Shown here: piece by piece, positions 34,604 through 42,222 of the stretch
Numbering within the stretch: the first letter of the stretch is position 1
Layout of the letters: each line of letters opens with the position of its first letter
Assembly (NCBI GenBank): GCA_017550685.1
Contig: JAFZOJ010000147.1
Span: 1-46,901, forward strand
Direction: 5' to 3'
DNA from: Treponema sp.
GTDB lineage: Bacteria > Spirochaetota > Spirochaetia > Treponematales > Treponemataceae
Length of the DNA: 46,901 nt
Program-made: the position numbers and the translations under genes
Notes under the pieces: model-generated
Told to the model about the DNA's origin: nothing
The model's database searches: none
Seen by the model: the letters and a program-made list of their open reading frames with translations, nothing else

Positions 34604-34640
34604 AAAAAAAACACCTCGAGTAATCGGGGTGTTTTTTTTT
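34604..34640 (+). terminator. Rho-independent terminator of flaA
   Basis: Stem ACACCTCG / CGGGGTGT with loop AGTAAT (one T-G pair), followed by a run of at least eight T, and an A-run before. Confidence 0.9.
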
Positions 34641-34647
34641 GTTTAAG

Positions 34648-34810
34648 ATTGTCGGGTCAAGCCCGACAATGACATATTTTGTTATAATCCGATAATGACA
34701 TATTTTGTTATAATCCGATAATGACATATTTTGTTATAATCCGATAATGACATATTTTGTTATAATCCGATAATGACATATTTTGTCATTCCCGGACTTG
34801 ACCCGGGAAT
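34648..34810. repeat. 26-bp tandem array flanked by palindromic repeats
   Basis: A palindrome with arms ATTGTCGGG and CCCGACAAT (34648-34670) is followed by four identical 26-bp units (34671-34774, each starting GACATATTTTGTTATAATCC and ending GATAAT). A partial fifth unit follows, then a second palindrome with arms ATTCCCGGA and CCCGGGAAT (about 34788-34810). The units contain the GATAATGACA edge of the palindrome, so the array probably arose by amplification of a degenerate copy of the repeat seen at 3691-3795. Each unit contains TATAAT. Confidence 0.9.
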
Positions 34811-34822
34811 CTTTTTATTTAA

Positions 34823-34850
34823 TTGCATTATCCTTAATATAGTTTATAAT
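34823..34850 (+). promoter_or_regulatory. Promoter for the RelA/SpoT-TPR gene
   Basis: TTGCAT (34823-34828), 16 bases, TATAAT (34845-34850). The expected transcription start coincides with the ATG at 34858, implying a leaderless mRNA; no Shine-Dalgarno is present. Confidence 0.55.
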
Positions 34851-34857
34851 TATATTT

Positions 34858-36111
34858 ATGAAGAATAATTCTCATATTCCTTCCAAGGAAAAAATCAGAA
34901 AGCTTTACGAATCTTATGCAGAATATTTTGCAATCGTCATGGAAAATATAATTGATATTCTTCATGCAGAGGTAAAATTAAACGCGCAGCCAACCTATAA
35001 AAGCCGTGTAAAAAGCTTTAACAGTTACTATAAAAAAATCCTCCGCCTTAAACCCGAAGAAACAAAGGATTCTGATTCTCTGGTCCTTCTTACTGATATG
35101 ATGGGTATAAGAATGATCTGTGCCTTCCTGGAGGATATGCAGCTTGGACTTGAGCAGATTAAAAAGACTTTTGAAATAAAAGAAATAGAAGTAAAGGGTG
35201 CAGAAAAAAAGTTTTCGGAATTTGGGTATGAATCAATTCATGTACTTATAAAGATTCCGGACAGCTGTAAGCCGCCTGTAGAGCTTTTTGAAGGCCTTAA
35301 GCCTCTTGGAGAAAATCTTGTCTGCGAAATCCAGATTCGTACCATTTTGCAGGATGCCTGGGCCGAAGTAGAACACGAGCTTATTTACAAAACCGAATTT
35401 AATCCTTTTGATATCCCTTTGCGCCGCAAGCTTGCTTCGCTTAATGCAATGCTTTCTCTGGCAGATATTACCTTTCAAGAAATCCGTGATTATCAGAACA
35501 GGCTTCAGAAGGAGCTGGAAGACCGCAGGCATTCGTTTTACGATATGGCCGACAGTATTCTTGACGAAAAACCAAAGGATAAAGTCGAAGACGACAGCAT
35601 AAACAGAATCTCTCCGTTTGTTTCGGGAACTATTGACGAAATGCTTTTGCGTGCTATTCATGCACATAACTCCGGCAACCTTGAAGAAGCAGTTACAATC
35701 TATACAAAGATTCTGGAAGCAGTTGATCCTTCGGATAAGAATGTAATTGCAGTAATCCGAAAGCACAGGGGCATGGCATATTTCAGTATGAATAACTTTG
35801 ATGCAGCCCTGCAGGATTTTGATATAAGTCTTCAGTATGATCCAAAGGCATTCCGTACATATTATTACAAGGGTATTGTATGTGCCATCCAGAAGAATTA
35901 TGAATGGGCTATAGAAAACTATTCTAAGTCGCTTGAAATAAACGAATTTCAGGCTCATACCTTCTTCCGACGTGCCATGGCCTGGTATGAGCTTCAGGAA
36001 TACGAAAAAAGCATGAACGACCTGAATAACGCCCTGAATCTTGGCATGCCGCCAGCCGACTGCAAGGTTCTTCAGGAAAAATTGACCAAACAGTTTGGCT
36101 TAAGTGTGTAA
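34858..36111 (+). CDS. RelA/SpoT-domain alarmone synthetase-like protein with TPR tail
   Basis: A 417-residue cytoplasmic protein. About 40-190 form a RelA/SpoT nucleotidyltransferase domain: TYKSRVKSFNSYYKKIL, LLTDMMGIRMIC, FGYESIHVLI and VCEIQIRTILQDAWAEVEHELIYK. These match the synthetase blocks that transfer pyrophosphate from ATP to GDP or GTP. There is no HD hydrolase domain and no TGS or ACT domain, so it is closest to a small alarmone synthetase. About 260-400 carry three or four TPR units (HRGMAYFSMNNFDAALQDF, TYYYKGIVCAIQKNYEWAIE, TFFRRAMAWYELQEYEKS). The TPR fusion could set protein-mediated regulation. The gene stands alone with its own promoter and no visible ribosome-binding site. 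Confidence 0.85.
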   Translation: MKNNSHIPSKEKIRKLYESYAEYFAIVMENIIDILHAEVKLNAQPTYKSRVKSFNSYYKKILRLKPEETKDSDSLVLLTDMMGIRMICAFLEDMQLGLEQIKKTFEIKEIEVKGAEKKFSEFGYESIHVLIKIPDSCKPPVELFEGLKPLGENLVCEIQIRTILQDAWAEVEHELIYKTEFNPFDIPLRRKLASLNAMLSLADITFQEIRDYQNRLQKELEDRRHSFYDMADSILDEKPKDKVEDDSINRISPFVSGTIDEMLLRAIHAHNSGNLEEAVTIYTKILEAVDPSDKNVIAVIRKHRGMAYFSMNNFDAALQDFDISLQYDPKAFRTYYYKGIVCAIQKNYEWAIENYSKSLEINEFQAHTFFRRAMAWYELQEYEKSMNDLNNALNLGMPPADCKVLQEKLTKQFGLSV

Positions 36112-36138
36112 TTTTTCTTGTATTGCGGCATCAGACTC

Positions 36139-36167
36139 TTGACCATATTTTCATATTTTGATATATT
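36139..36167 (+). promoter_or_regulatory. tRNA-Glu promoter
   Basis: TTGACC (36139-36144), 17 bases, TATATT (36162-36167), about 28 bases before the mature tRNA 5' end. Confidence 0.65.
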
Positions 36168-36194
36168 ATTAAAACCAATCAGAAATGATTGTAT

Positions 36195-36266
36195 GTCTCC
36201 TTCGTCTAGTGGTTAGGACATCGGGTTTTCATCCCGACAACAGCAGTTCAATTCTGCTAGGAGATG
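36195..36266 (+). tRNA. tRNA-Glu (anticodon TTC)
   Basis: A 72-base cloverleaf. The acceptor GTCTCCT pairs with AGGAGAT (one G-T pair), with G36266 as discriminator. The D-arm is TCGTCTAGTGGTTAGGAC. The anticodon stem TCGGG / CCCGA encloses TTTTCAT, giving anticodon TTC for glutamate. The T-arm is CAGCAGTTCAATTCTGCT. CCA is not encoded, as with the tmRNA in this window, so a CCA-adding enzyme is required. Confidence 0.96.
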
Positions 36267-36272
36267 TAAATA

Positions 36273-36304
36273 AAAATGCTCACCATACGGTGAGCATTTT
36301 TATT
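36273..36304 (+). terminator. Rho-independent terminator after tRNA-Glu
   Basis: Perfect stem AAAATGCTCACC / GGTGAGCATTTT with loop ATAC, ending in a T-rich stretch, seven bases after the tRNA. Confidence 0.92.
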
Positions 36305-36509
36305 TTAAGAGTATTTTGCTTGCTCGCAGCGGCTCGCATTTTTGCTACGCAAAAACCGCAAAAACTCTGCTGCGTTGGATCTTTTGTGCTCGCTAAAGAG
36401 CTCGCATTTTTTACTGCGCAAAAAAAACAGCAAAACTCGTGTACTTTGGTGGGGTGTTGCTCGCGGGCATGGGGTCCCTGAGCCTGTCGAAGGGCGTATT
36501 GTGGTGGGA
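36305..36509. repeat. Imperfect GCTCGC tandem repeat and palindrome between tRNA-Glu and dinG
   Basis: Two diverged units of about 66 bases lie here, starting near 36321 and 36389. Each begins with a doubled GCTCGC, runs into GCATTTTT, then (T/C)GCGCAAAAA or ACGCAAAAA, and ends ACTCTGCTGCGTTGG or ACTCGTGTACTTTGG. A third partial TTGCTCGCGGGCAT follows at about 36458. GTCCCTGAGCCTGTCGAAGG begins at 36474. The dinG reading frame stays open through this stretch but its product there looks unlike protein. No other gene is seen. Confidence 0.65.
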
Positions 36510-38657
36510 ATGGAACAATTTGAAGAATCTGATAAACAGGAGACTCGGGAAATATCGCTGATTGATTGCGAGGAGGCTGGGGGGTATATTGCATCTGGCG
36601 GGGCGCTTTCTAAAATATCGCAGTCTTTTGAAGAGAGGCCGGTTCAGATTGAGCTTCTTAAAAGCATTGCAAAGTCATTTAATCAACAGCATATAGGTGT
36701 TTTTGAGGCAGGAACCGGTGTCGGTAAATCTTATGCTTATCTTATTCCTTCAATCCTGTGGGCAATCAAAAATAAAGAAAAAATCATCATTTCTACCGGA
36801 ACAATAAACCTTCAGCAGCAGCTTTGCGAAAAGGATATTCCTGCGGTAATAAAAATTCTTGGTAAAAAAATCAAATTTGTACTTGTAAAAGGCCGCCAGA
36901 ACTATATCTGTAAGCGTCGTCTTATGGAAACTGCTTCTGTCCTTGATTTGTTCGAAGATGAAACAGAAGAAATCAAACGCATTGCAGACTGGGAAGAAAA
37001 CTGTTTGACCGGTTCCAAGAGTGATATGACCTTTATGCCTTCGGAAAATGCCTGGACCAAGGTTAATTCCGAAAGCGATGCCTGCATGGGAAAACGCTGT
37101 CCCTTCTTTAATGAATGCTATGTAATGAAGGTTAGAAAAGAAGCCGCTTCTGCAGACATCATAGTTGTTAATCATCATCTTTTGTTTGCGGACATAGAAT
37201 CCAGAATGAATGGAGCGGGCTACACAGATGCTGCAGTACTTCCTCCATACAGGCACATTGTTTTTGACGAAGCCCACGGAATAGAAAGTGCTGCAACCAG
37301 CTTTTTCAGTAACAGCTTTAATCGTTTTAAGATAAATAAATTTGTTTTTCAAATGTACCGCAAAAGAAAGGGTACGGAATTCGGGCACCTTTGTTCAATT
37401 GCAGTTTTTTCAAAGAGCGGCGAAAAACTAGAAGAAGCCTATGACCTTACAAACAGAATAAAAAATGCCCTTTTAAATCTTGAAATTGCCGGCAAGGACC
37501 TTATGCAAAATGAATATACCATGCGTCTTTACGAAGCAACTTCAAGAAACTTTGGACCTTTCCTGGTTTCGGCACAGGAGCTTGCTCAGGCATTGGGCAA
37601 CTTTACAAATCTGGTCCGCGTAATTATGGAAGGTGTTGCAGACGAAGACAAGGATATTCCTTCAATGTGGGAAGCAAAAAGCATTCTGCGTAACCTTGAT
37701 TCTTATGTAATACTGCTCAAAAACTTTTCACTCTGGGAAGAAAAACGGGAAAATGTATACTGGCTGCAGATGAAAAAGCTTTCTTCTGATATAAGCCGTA
37801 ACGAATCAGAACGCGATTATATCACGCTTACAGAAACTCCTCTGGATATTTCTGGCTTAATGCGTGCTGGTGTTTTTGAAGAAATGCAGAGTGTTATATG
37901 TACTTCTGCAACCTTGACTACCGGTAAAGATTTCCGCTACTGGGCCGCAAGAACGGGAGTTTCCTTTATGGAAGAAGGCCGTGTAGAGTGCAAGGCATTT
38001 CCTTCACCATTCCCGTATGATAAGAACATGCTTTTTGCAGTTCCCAAGGATGCACCTTTACCTCACGAAAGCGAATACCAGCAGTGGATAGAAATGGCAA
38101 TTCCAAAATTAATTCAGGCTTCGGAAGGAAGAACCCTGGTTTTGTTCACTTCGTATGAATCTTTAAAAAGCGCACATAAAACTACCATATGCATGCTTCC
38201 GGGTTTTAATGGCCTTATAATGAAGCAGGGTGAAGATGATAACTCAAGACTCCTTGAAAAATTTAAGAACGAAAAAGAAAGCGTACTTTTTGCAACCGAC
38301 TCGTTCTGGCAGGGAGTAGATATTCCGGGCGACTCATTAAGCCAGGTAATAATAGTTAAGCTTCCGTTTACAGTACCTAATGATCCTGTTTTTACAGCAC
38401 GTTCCGAAGCCATAGAAAAACGAGGCGGAAATTCGTTTATGGAGCTTAGTGTTCCAGAGGCCGTTATCAAATATCGTCAGGGTATAGGCAGACTCATAAG
38501 ACGCAGTGATGACAGAGGCGTTGTAGTTGTCCTGGACAAACGTATTTATGAAAAACGTTACGGTATGGCCTTTATTTCGAGCATGAGTGAATGCAAAAAA
38601 ATCTATGAACCGCTCAGCGAAATGTGCAAATCAATCAAACAGTTTATTTTTCAATAA
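36510..38657 (+). CDS. DinG/Rad3-like ATP-dependent helicase
   Basis: A 715-residue superfamily 2 helicase with an iron-sulphur domain. Walker A is EAGTGVGKSYAYLIP, followed by STGTINLQQQL. FeS cysteines lie between motifs I and II (YICKRRL, ACMGKRCPFFNECYV). The DEAH box is VFDEAHGIE, with VVNHHLLFADI just before it. Late motifs are SFWQGVDIPGDSL and YRQGIGRLIRR. It should unwind DNA with forked or R-loop structures in repair. I place the start at ATG 36510, where conservation appears to begin; the in-frame extension to 36342 is translated repeat DNA (PEPVEG). No strong ribosome-binding site is visible (GGTGGGA). plsC follows 30 bases later. Confidence 0.9.
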   Translation: MEQFEESDKQETREISLIDCEEAGGYIASGGALSKISQSFEERPVQIELLKSIAKSFNQQHIGVFEAGTGVGKSYAYLIPSILWAIKNKEKIIISTGTINLQQQLCEKDIPAVIKILGKKIKFVLVKGRQNYICKRRLMETASVLDLFEDETEEIKRIADWEENCLTGSKSDMTFMPSENAWTKVNSESDACMGKRCPFFNECYVMKVRKEAASADIIVVNHHLLFADIESRMNGAGYTDAAVLPPYRHIVFDEAHGIESAATSFFSNSFNRFKINKFVFQMYRKRKGTEFGHLCSIAVFSKSGEKLEEAYDLTNRIKNALLNLEIAGKDLMQNEYTMRLYEATSRNFGPFLVSAQELAQALGNFTNLVRVIMEGVADEDKDIPSMWEAKSILRNLDSYVILLKNFSLWEEKRENVYWLQMKKLSSDISRNESERDYITLTETPLDISGLMRAGVFEEMQSVICTSATLTTGKDFRYWAARTGVSFMEEGRVECKAFPSPFPYDKNMLFAVPKDAPLPHESEYQQWIEMAIPKLIQASEGRTLVLFTSYESLKSAHKTTICMLPGFNGLIMKQGEDDNSRLLEKFKNEKESVLFATDSFWQGVDIPGDSLSQVIIVKLPFTVPNDPVFTARSEAIEKRGGNSFMELSVPEAVIKYRQGIGRLIRRSDDRGVVVVLDKRIYEKRYGMAFISSMSECKKIYEPLSEMCKSIKQFIFQ

Positions 38658-38687
38658 AAATATTGTAGAATAATTTAAGGAGTTAAT

Positions 38688-39449
38688 ATGCGAAGTTTTA
38701 TAACTTTTCTTGCCCTGGCTTTTCTGCTTGTACCAATTGCTCTTGGGCTTGCAATCACTTATCCTTTTTCTAAAAAAACAGCCAGAAGAATTTCAGAATA
38801 TTGTGTTAAAAAAATGCCTCCAAAGGTTTTTGGTGTGCTTGAAAAAATAGACGGCTTTAAGTTTTTCGGCTACGACGAATCAAAGGCCAAGCTTCCTGCT
38901 CAGTTTTTGATTTTGAGTAATCATCAGAGTCTTTTTGATATTCCTGCCTTTCTACGTTTTATGCCTGAGGTAGATCTTCGCTTTATTGCAAAAGACGCAC
39001 TTGGTAAGGGTATTCCAATGGTTTCTCCAATGCTCAAATCTCAGCAGCATTGTCTTATTCCGCGCAATGTAAGACCAATGGAATCTGTTAAGCTTATTTC
39101 TGAATTTGGTGAACGTACTAAACGAGAAAACCTAATTCCTGTAATTTTCCCTGAAGGAACCCGTTCCCGCGACGGTGAGCTCGGCAAGTTTTATTCTGCG
39201 GGCTTTAGGACTCTGGCCAAAGCTTCAGGGCTTGATGTTGCAGTATGTGCTTTGGATGGCGGCTGGAAGTTTGCCGGATTAAAAGGTCTTATTAAAAATA
39301 TGCATCAGGGCAGCTACAGACTTGAAGTTCTCAAGGTTTATCCTGCACCAAAAACAAAAGAAGAATGTACTTTAATTCTGGAAGAGGGTAAAACTCTTAT
39401 TCAGAATAAGCTTGAAGAATGGCGTAAGCTTCCTGTAATGCAGAAGTAG
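38688..39449 (+). CDS. plsC: 1-acyl-sn-glycerol-3-phosphate acyltransferase
   Basis: A 253-residue inner-membrane acyltransferase that makes phosphatidic acid from lysophosphatidic acid. An N-terminal hydrophobic segment (ITFLALAFLLVPIALGLAI) anchors it. The catalytic HX4D box is NHQSLFD, block II lies around LRFIAKDALGKGIP, and block III is FPEGTRSRDGELGKFYSAGF. AAGGAG precedes the ATG by six bases. It follows the DinG-like gene by 30 bases and is closed by a terminator. Lysophosphatidate is the likely acceptor; closely related enzymes use other lysolipids. Confidence 0.9.
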   Translation: MRSFITFLALAFLLVPIALGLAITYPFSKKTARRISEYCVKKMPPKVFGVLEKIDGFKFFGYDESKAKLPAQFLILSNHQSLFDIPAFLRFMPEVDLRFIAKDALGKGIPMVSPMLKSQQHCLIPRNVRPMESVKLISEFGERTKRENLIPVIFPEGTRSRDGELGKFYSAGFRTLAKASGLDVAVCALDGGWKFAGLKGLIKNMHQGSYRLEVLKVYPAPKTKEECTLILEEGKTLIQNKLEEWRKLPVMQK

Positions 39450-39482
39450 GGCCAACAGACTGATAAAAGTAAATTAAGACAT

Positions 39483-39515
39483 AAAAAAAGACCATCCTAT
39501 GATGGTCTTTTTTTT
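39483..39515. terminator. Bidirectional terminator between plsC and the zinc-ribbon gene
   Basis: Stem AAAGACCATC / GATGGTCTTT with loop CTAT, flanked by A- and T-runs on either side, serving both converging genes. Confidence 0.92.
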
Positions 39516-39529
39516 AGCTAGCTAAAAAA

Positions 39530-39703
39530 TTATTTAAAATCCTTAGGGCGTCTTTCTACACGTTTGCATTTCTGGCATTCGGCCTGATTCTTAAGTCTGC
39601 CGTTTTCCATAATAGTTTTCATTATGATTTCGCCGCCACAGTCAGGGCAAATGAACTTGTGAGTTGCAACAGTAGTACGAGAGTTTTTACTGGCTCCAGC
39701 CAT
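39530..39703 (-). CDS. Small zinc-ribbon protein
   Basis: A 57-residue basic protein with two CxxC knuckles (FICPDCGGE and AECQKCKRV) about 22 residues apart, the pattern of a zinc ribbon. The start at ATG 39703 has TGGAGG eight bases upstream; a longer frame to 39733 would bury that site. It is divergent from rpsT and ends at a shared terminator. Small basic zinc ribbons next to ribosomal genes often bind RNA or ribosomes, but I cannot name a family, and L33 or L32 do not match well. Confidence 0.75.
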   Translation of the reverse strand: MAGASKNSRTTVATHKFICPDCGGEIIMKTIMENGRLKNQAECQKCKRVERRPKDFK

Positions 39704-39771
39704 ATTGTGCCTCCAAATGAATATTCGTTCCACTATAATAAATAAATATGGACTTTATGTCAATAATGTAA

Positions 39772-39800
39772 TTGACACAAATACTCATATTTGATATATT
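39772..39800 (+). promoter_or_regulatory. rpsT promoter
   Basis: TTGACA (39772-39777), 17 bases, TATATT (39795-39800), with a leader of about 30 bases before the GTG start. Confidence 0.7.
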
Positions 39801-39837
39801 TTTCAGAAGTTAACTAATTTTATTTGGGGGTCTCCAA

Positions 39838-40116
39838 GTGGCAGGCAAACAAACATCTGCAGAGAAAAGATATGCACAGAGCGAAGTTCGCAGAATTCAT
39901 AATAAAGCTATTAAAAGTGAATGCAAGACTTATGCCAAGCAGTTTGTAGAAGCCGTACAGGCAAAAGATCAGAAACTTGCTGAAGAAAAATATAAGACTC
40001 TTCAGAAGGCTCTTGACAGTGCTCGCAGTAAGGGTGTTCTTAAAAGAAATGCCGTATCACGCAAAAAGTCAAGAATGATGAATCTGTTTAATGCTACATT
40101 CAATGCAGCAAAATAA
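39838..40116 (+). CDS. rpsT: 30S ribosomal protein S20
   Basis: A 92-residue, Lys/Arg/Ala-rich three-helix protein of the 16S rRNA-binding S20 family: SAEKRYAQSEVRRIHNKAIKSECKTY, DSARSKGVLKRNAVSRKKSRMMNLFN. The start is GTG, which fits the usual short N-terminus; TTGGGGG lies about nine bases upstream. GTG may lower the yield, as S20 synthesis is often held back by a poor start codon. Own promoter and terminator flank the gene. Confidence 0.95.
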   Translation: MAGKQTSAEKRYAQSEVRRIHNKAIKSECKTYAKQFVEAVQAKDQKLAEEKYKTLQKALDSARSKGVLKRNAVSRKKSRMMNLFNATFNAAK

Positions 40117-40144
40117 CTTTTCTCCAACTTAATCTATTGGAAAT

Positions 40145-40173
40145 CCAGCTGAGTAATTCGGCTGGTTTTTTTT
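40145..40173 (+). terminator. Rho-independent terminator of rpsT
   Basis: Stem CCAGCTGA / TCGGCTGG (one T-G pair) with loop GTAAT and a run of eight T. Confidence 0.9.
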
Positions 40174-40189
40174 TCCCGATAATAATATT

Positions 40190-40489
40190 ATGGCACAAAA
40201 GAAAAACAAATCAGATCTTGTAGAAGGTATTTATCAAAACACAAATTTACCCAGAAAAGAAATTCTTGCTGTGGTAGAAGGTCTTTTTGAAGAAATTAAG
40301 GATACTCTGTGCAGCGGTTCATCTATTGAACTTAGAAATTTTGGTATATTCGAGTTACGTGTCCGAAAAGCAAGACATAACTGCCGCAACCTTAGAACAG
40401 GCGAGCTGGTAGATATGGATTCTCACTACGATATTGTTTTCAAACCGGGCAAAGATTTAAAAGAAAAATTATGGAAAGTAAAGGTTTAA
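40190..40489 (+). CDS. HU/IHF-family DNA-binding protein
   Basis: A 99-residue nucleoid protein. Helix 1-2 SDLVEGIYQNTNLPRKEILAVVEGLFEEIKDTL and GSSIELRNFGIFELRVRKAR match the HU body. The DNA-binding arm NCRNLRTGELVDMDSHYDIVFKPG differs from the usual GRNPRTGE by CRNLRTGE, and DIVFKPGKDLKEKL closes the fold. It begins 16 bases after the rpsT terminator with no Shine-Dalgarno. A GATAAT lies seven bases before the ATG, but without a clear -35. It overlaps lnt by 19 bases. Confidence 0.88.
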   Translation: MAQKKNKSDLVEGIYQNTNLPRKEILAVVEGLFEEIKDTLCSGSSIELRNFGIFELRVRKARHNCRNLRTGELVDMDSHYDIVFKPGKDLKEKLWKVKV

Positions 40490-42222
40490 AAAATGTTTTA
40501 TCCTGCTTTGGTTTGATATTGGCAGGAGCTTTATTATATTCACTTTCAAATCCGGGCTTTATTGTTAAACAGGGATTTGCACCGGCTGCCTGGATTATGT
40601 ATGTTCCCTATCTTTTTTTAATCAAAAAATGCACTTTTAAAAGCGTGTGGTTTTTCAGCGGGCTGTACGGTATTTTTGCAGTAGGTTTGTATGCCTACTG
40701 GCTTTACAATTACAGTTCAATTTGTCTTGTACTTGTTCTTATAATTGCTTTTGTGGGAATGATTTTGTTCGGGCTTTTGATTAAGGCCATAGATTATATG
40801 TTCCTTAAGAATGCCTGGCTTGTTCAGTTTATTGCGCTTTGTGCTTTTGATTATGTAAGAACCCTTGGATTTTTGGGCTGCCATTATGGAATTGCTGCCT
40901 ATACCCAGTGGAGCTTTGAACCTGTTTTACAAAGTGCGGGCATTGCAGGTGTTTTTGGTCTGAATGCCTTTGTTATTTTTTCTTCGTGCGTTATATTTGC
41001 GTTTCTTTCAAAACTACAGGATAAAAAACGGCTTGTAAAAATAATGATAAGTGATAACACTCATTACGAAGGCCCATCCTATGTAAACTATGTTTCTGAT
41101 AATGAAAAGAGGCTTAAAAATACTTCGCTTGTGCTGCCGGTAGTGGGGCTTGTTATCTGGAGCTGTCTTTTTGTCCTTATGATAATTTATGGAAGTTCGG
41201 TACTGGAAAAGGACCATGATTATGACTATGTAAAGGTTGCGGCAGTTCAGCATAATGATATTCCTGAAAATTCCGGAATGGAAAGCTATACTCAAAATGT
41301 TCAGGATCTTATAAGGCTTACTGACGAAGCTTTGGAAATTAATCCTGATATTGATATGGTAATCTGGCCTGAAACAGCTGTCGTTCCTTCTGTAATGTAT
41401 AATTATAACCGCACAGATAAAAATGAACGAGAAACTTTGATTCATCATCTTTTGCAGTATATAGATTCAAGGACTCCGTCATTTGTAATTGGAAACCAGC
41501 ACATTGTTACTGACAAGTCCGGAGCAAATAAAAAATATTACAATTCTGCATTGTTGTTTACTCCGCAAAAAAATGTAATGCCGCCGGCTCCGCAGATATA
41601 TTCAAAAAATCATCTTGTGCCTTTTTCTGAGCATTTTCCTTATGAAAAATATTTTCCGCATATTTATAAAACCCTTTTGGATTATGAAAAATTCTTTTGG
41701 ACTCCATCTGACGAGCTCAAGGTTTTTAATGAAAAAGGCTTAAGCTTTTATACACCAATCTGCTTTGAAAACTCGTTCCCGGAGCTTACAAGAAAGGCCT
41801 GTAAAATGGGTGCAAGAAGTGTATTCTGTCTTGTAAATGATTCTTGGTCCAAAAGCCTTGGATGTCAGTATCAGCATCTTGCAATGGCAAAATTCCGTGC
41901 AGTAGAAAATCATGTTCCGGTTGTAATAAGTGCAGTTTCGGGACAGACAGCAATCATAGATTATAACGGCCAGATTACAGCCATGGCTCTTCCTTTTACC
42001 AAAACTTACGTTGTAGGGCAGGTTCCGGTCATTCCGCAGGACCAAAAACCCACTTTATATAACAAAATAGGCGATATTTTGGGTTATGGAATGGCTTTTT
42101 TATTGCTTGCCGTGTTGCTAATAAGGATTTTTGTTGATATAATAGTTTATATAATCTATGGCAGATTACAAGGAATCAAGAAAAAAGAATATCACTATTT
42201 TTGGCTCAGAAACAGAATTTGA
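40471..42222 (+). CDS. lnt: Apolipoprotein N-acyltransferase
   Basis: A 583-residue inner-membrane enzyme that adds the third acyl chain to lipoproteins. About seven hydrophobic helices fill residues 5-250, with one more near the C-terminus (FLLLAVLLIRIFVDIIVYII). The nitrilase domain carries the catalytic triad: Glu in VIWPETAVV, Lys in IYSKNHLVPFSEHFP and Cys in TPICFENSFPE. It is somewhat long for the family, with an insertion at about 185-215 (ISDNTHYEGPSYVNYVSDNE). It overlaps the HU-like gene by 19 bases and the bactofilin gene by 65. Several lipoproteins in this window are potential substrates. Confidence 0.92.
   Translation: MESKGLKNVLSCFGLILAGALLYSLSNPGFIVKQGFAPAAWIMYVPYLFLIKKCTFKSVWFFSGLYGIFAVGLYAYWLYNYSSICLVLVLIIAFVGMILFGLLIKAIDYMFLKNAWLVQFIALCAFDYVRTLGFLGCHYGIAAYTQWSFEPVLQSAGIAGVFGLNAFVIFSSCVIFAFLSKLQDKKRLVKIMISDNTHYEGPSYVNYVSDNEKRLKNTSLVLPVVGLVIWSCLFVLMIIYGSSVLEKDHDYDYVKVAAVQHNDIPENSGMESYTQNVQDLIRLTDEALEINPDIDMVIWPETAVVPSVMYNYNRTDKNERETLIHHLLQYIDSRTPSFVIGNQHIVTDKSGANKKYYNSALLFTPQKNVMPPAPQIYSKNHLVPFSEHFPYEKYFPHIYKTLLDYEKFFWTPSDELKVFNEKGLSFYTPICFENSFPELTRKACKMGARSVFCLVNDSWSKSLGCQYQHLAMAKFRAVENHVPVVISAVSGQTAIIDYNGQITAMALPFTKTYVVGQVPVIPQDQKPTLYNKIGDILGYGMAFLLLAVLLIRIFVDIIVYIIYGRLQGIKKKEYHYFWLRNRI
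42115..42143 (+). promoter_or_regulatory. Promoter inside lnt, driving bactofilin
   Basis: TTGCTA (42115-42120), 17 bases, TATAAT (42138-42143). Transcription would begin about eight bases before the bactofilin ATG, leaving no room for a Shine-Dalgarno. Confidence 0.5.

Noticed and set aside
34648..34810. CRISPR array
   Set aside because: The 26-bp units are directly abutting with no variable spacers, and no cas gene is present.
35233..35958. 241-codon minus-strand frame opposite the RelA/SpoT gene
   Set aside because: Antisense shadow with no start signal; the plus strand carries all the conserved motifs.
36342..36509. 56-residue N-terminal extension of the DinG-like helicase
   Set aside because: It covers the GCTCGC tandem units and a palindrome (PEPVEG in translation) and resembles no helicase N-terminus.
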